Below, one piece after another: positions 62,211 through 64,000 of a DNA stretch of 64,000 bases. Under the pieces are notes generated by a model. It had not been told where the DNA came from. It searched no databases and worked only from the letters and a program-made list of their open reading frames with translations. The number at the start of each line of letters is the position of its first letter. The stretch's first letter is position 1. A program made the translations under genes and the position numbers. The DNA is from Aeromicrobium sp. Root472D3 (lineage in GTDB: Bacteria; Actinomycetota; Actinomycetes; Propionibacteriales; Nocardioidaceae), in assembly GCF_001426485.1 (NCBI RefSeq), contig NZ_LMET01000001.1:626993-690992 (forward strand). The letters are read 5' to 3'.

Positions 62211-62274
62211 AGGGGTGTCCTCTGATCTGAGGCTCGAGCGCGGAGCCTGGTGGATGATCCGGCCGACGTCGTGT

Positions 62275-62460
62275 CGACCGCGAACCAGCAGGTCTTCGGA
62301 CTCGGGTTCGTCCGGACGGTGGCGCCTTCCCGGATCTCGCGATCCAGTGGCCGATGCCACCTCCGTCCCCCTCACCGCTGCGCGTCAGCTCCGGATTCGC
62401 ACCGGATTCCCTGACCCAACGAATGGGTACGACTGGTTCGCCCGCAGCCTAACTGACCGG
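62275..62460 (-). ncRNA. Cobalamin (vitamin B12) riboswitch
   Basis: On the minus strand the sequence runs AGGGAATCCGGTGCGAATCC, then GGAGCTGACGCGCAGCGGTGA, GGTGGCATCGGCCACTGG, GGGAAGGCGCCACC and GAGTCCGAAGACCTGCTGG. These follow the conserved order of the cobalamin riboswitch, including the GCCACTG core and the final GAAGACCTGC block. It lies directly upstream of the leftward btuFCD operon and should shut it off when cobalamin is plentiful. Confidence 0.92.
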
Positions 62461-62474
62461 CTGTCGCGGACGTC

Positions 62475-62556
62475 CGCGAGTGGTGTGTTCCGGGCTTTCT
62501 GGGACGGCGTGTCTGTCCACACCGCAGCACTCGGGACCCGGAACGCACCACTCGCG
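62475..62556 (-). other. Nested stem-loop between the ABC-2 permease gene and the riboswitch
   Basis: CGCGAGTGGTGTGTTCCGGG (62475-62494) pairs with CCCGGAACGCACCACTCGCG (62537-62556), with one G-T wobble. Inside, CGGTGTG/CACGCCG form a 7-bp stem on the minus strand with loop GACAGA. It begins right after the stop of the leftward permease gene (62557). It may be a terminator or a structured RNA/mobile hairpin. Confidence 0.65.
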
Positions 62557-63372
62557 CTACGTGACCTCGGCTCGCATCAGGACCCGGATGCCGACGGCGA
62601 GGGGGAGCGCCAGCCACACGACGGTCGTCACGGCGAGGTGGGCCCACTGCGCCGAGGTCAGGTTGCCGTCGAACAGTGCCGCCTGTGCGTAGTTGACGTC
62701 GACCCAGGGCCTCAGGTCGCCGAACCAGTCCTGCGACTGGGCCAGCAGCTCGGTGAGGCCCGACAGCACGAAGGAGTAGACGAAGTAGGCCACGATCGCG
62801 CCGGCCGAGTGTCGGATGACGGCGGCCAGCATGAAGCCGATCAGCATCCCGAGGGTCTGTGCCAGACCGATGCTCGCGATGTCGCCGGGCGTCATGTCCC
62901 AGACCTGGTCGACGCCGGCGATCGCCGAGCCGATCACCGTCCCGACCGCGCCGATCGCGAAGGCCAGCACGGTCGAGGCGACGGCGATGCCGATCGTGAC
63001 GGCGGCCTTGGCCCCGATGACGCGGGCGCGGTGCGGCACGAGCGTGAACGTCGTCAGGCCGCTGCGCTGGCTCCACTCGCCCGTCACGAGCAGGATCGCG
63101 ATCATCGGCAGCAGCACCGTCATCGGGAAGCCGACGGCCCCGGAGAACGTCGAGTACGTCAGCTGGGAGTCGGGGGACCACAGCAGCACCGCGACCGTGG
63201 CGAGCAGGCCGACGATGCCGACCGAGGCCAGGAGCCAGAAGCCGGCCCGGGTGTCGACGCTCTTGCGGAGCTCGACCGACACCAGCCGGCCGAACGGGAT
63301 GGGGGCGGGGACGGGGCGGGGCTCCCGGTCGGCTGCTGCGGGGGACGTGACGGGGGTGGCGATGGTGCTCAT
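62557..63372 (-). CDS. ABC-2 type exporter permease
   Basis: A 271-residue protein. RLVSVELRKSVDTRAGFWLLASVG opens the ABC-2 pattern, with six hydrophobic segments: LLATVAVLLW, VGFPMTVLLPMIAILLVTGEW, then three central spans and a C-terminal LALPLAVGIRVLM. TGEWSQRSGLTTFTLVPHRARVIGAK is typical of exporter permeases of this type. The start overlaps the ATPase stop (ATGA), so they form one exporter. The cargo is unknown. Confidence 0.87.
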   Translation of the reverse strand: MSTIATPVTSPAAADREPRPVPAPIPFGRLVSVELRKSVDTRAGFWLLASVGIVGLLATVAVLLWSPDSQLTYSTFSGAVGFPMTVLLPMIAILLVTGEWSQRSGLTTFTLVPHRARVIGAKAAVTIGIAVASTVLAFAIGAVGTVIGSAIAGVDQVWDMTPGDIASIGLAQTLGMLIGFMLAAVIRHSAGAIVAYFVYSFVLSGLTELLAQSQDWFGDLRPWVDVNYAQAALFDGNLTSAQWAHLAVTTVVWLALPLAVGIRVLMRAEVT

Positions 63373-64000
63373 GCCGTGGCTCCTTCTCGGACGGTGGTCT
63401 CGCGCTGGTCGTCGGCGGTCAGCTCGAGGAACATCTCCTCGAGCCCGGCGCCCTCGGCCGGACGCAGCTCGAGCAGCGGGACGCGCGCCTCGAGGGCGAT
63501 CGAGCCGACCAGAGCGGGCTCGGCCTCGACCCGCAGGGCGTCCGCCCCGCCGACCGCGGCGCTGGGGGTGCAGGTGACGCCGGACGCCGTCAGGGCCGTG
63601 GCGAGCGCGGCGACGTCCGGGGTGCGCACCAGCGTCCCGGCCGACGCCAACAGCTCGGCCTTCGTGCCCTGCGCGACGATGCGGCCGTTGCCGATCACGA
63701 CCAGGTCGTCGGCGACGACCTCGATCTCGTGCAACAGGTGCGACGACAGCAGCACTGTGGCGCCGAGGTCGGCGTAGCCGCGCAGCAGGTCGCGCATCCA
63801 GCGGATGCCGGCCGGGTCGAGGCCGTTGGCCGGCTCGTCGAGGATGAGGACCTCGGGCTCGCCGAGCAGGGCGGTCGCGATGCCGAGCCGCTGGCGCATG
63901 CCGAGCGAGTAGTGGCGCACGCGCCGGTCGGCCTCGGCCGGTGTCAGGCTGACCTGCTCGACGAGCTCGGCGACGCGCTCCTTCGGCAGGCCCATCGTGC
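63369..64000 (-). CDS. ABC exporter ATPase (5' end outside window)
   Basis: A partial protein; the N-terminus with Walker A is beyond 64000. Visible are the signature YSLGMRQRLGIATALLGEPEVLILDEPANGLDPAG (signature plus Walker B) and SSHLLHEIEVVADDLVVIGNGRIVAQG. This is the CcmA/drug-exporter class with a C-terminal tail. It is coupled to the permease gene at 63369-63372. Confidence 0.9.
   Translation of the reverse strand, partial: TMGLPKERVAELVEQVSLTPAEADRRVRHYSLGMRQRLGIATALLGEPEVLILDEPANGLDPAGIRWMRDLLRGYADLGATVLLSSHLLHEIEVVADDLVVIGNGRIVAQGTKAELLASAGTLVRTPDVAALATALTASGVTCTPSAAVGGADALRVEAEPALVGSIALEARVPLLELRPAEGAGLEEMFLELTADDQRETTVREGATA

Overview
The window is a stretch of a high-G+C actinomycete chromosome. 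The codon use, the bacterial proteasome activator gene next to an NAD(P)H-quinone oxidoreductase, the GTP-type PEP carboxykinase, and the mix of ABC, MFS and SDR genes all fit Actinomycetota. A Nocardioidaceae-type genome (Aeromicrobium or Nocardioides relatives) is my best inference, but no rRNA or marker here settles it.

Layout. 0-9.7 kb is housekeeping and accessory: Bpa (cut by the window edge), a quinone oxidoreductase, a nitrilase-family hydrolase, membrane proteins, two tRNA-Ser genes (TGA and GCT), a GAF-GGDEF diguanylate cyclase, a VanZ protein, and a MarR/VOC pair with two clear operator palindromes. 9.7-25.9 kb is one exopolysaccharide locus. It reads mostly leftward from an initiating sugar transferase through five glycosyltransferases, a Wzy polymerase, an acyltransferase, a Wzx flippase and a Wzz/tyrosine-kinase fusion to a small secreted protein and a DUF4012 membrane protein. 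A UDP-glucose 6-dehydrogenase diverges from it. The middle of this locus is visibly A+T-richer and less biased in codon use than its flanks. 25.9-29.0 kb holds a scatter of 50-65-residue single-span membrane proteins, an MBL-fold hydrolase and a VapBC toxin-antitoxin pair. 29-42 kb has a CASTOR/POLLUX-type channel, an SDR/TetR divergent pair with operators, tandem paralogous MFS exporters, a secreted metzincin-like protein whose start lies in a perfect palindrome, a CDP-glycerol-type glycerophosphotransferase, a nucleoside phosphorylase, a luciferase-like oxidoreductase and a tautomerase.

42.2-46.3 kb is the most unusual part. Three arrays of about nine complex palindromic repeat units (about 100-160 bp each) surround a 95-residue GIY-YIG nuclease and a secreted GH92 alpha-mannosidase, just before PEP carboxylase. 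The repeats abut the nuclease gene on both sides. This suggests a nuclease-plus-repeat module and is the main candidate for an undescribed system.

46.3-64 kb returns to core and accessory genes: ppc, a CBS protein, an XRE/MmyB regulator divergent from an SDR, pckG with an upstream palindrome, a secreted S55 (SpoIVB)-like protein, tRNA-Arg(ACG), and a btuFCD-type vitamin B12 importer behind a recognisable cobalamin riboswitch. The window ends in an ABC-2 exporter whose 3' side carries an elaborate nested hairpin.

All functional calls rest on reading motifs by eye. No database search was run.
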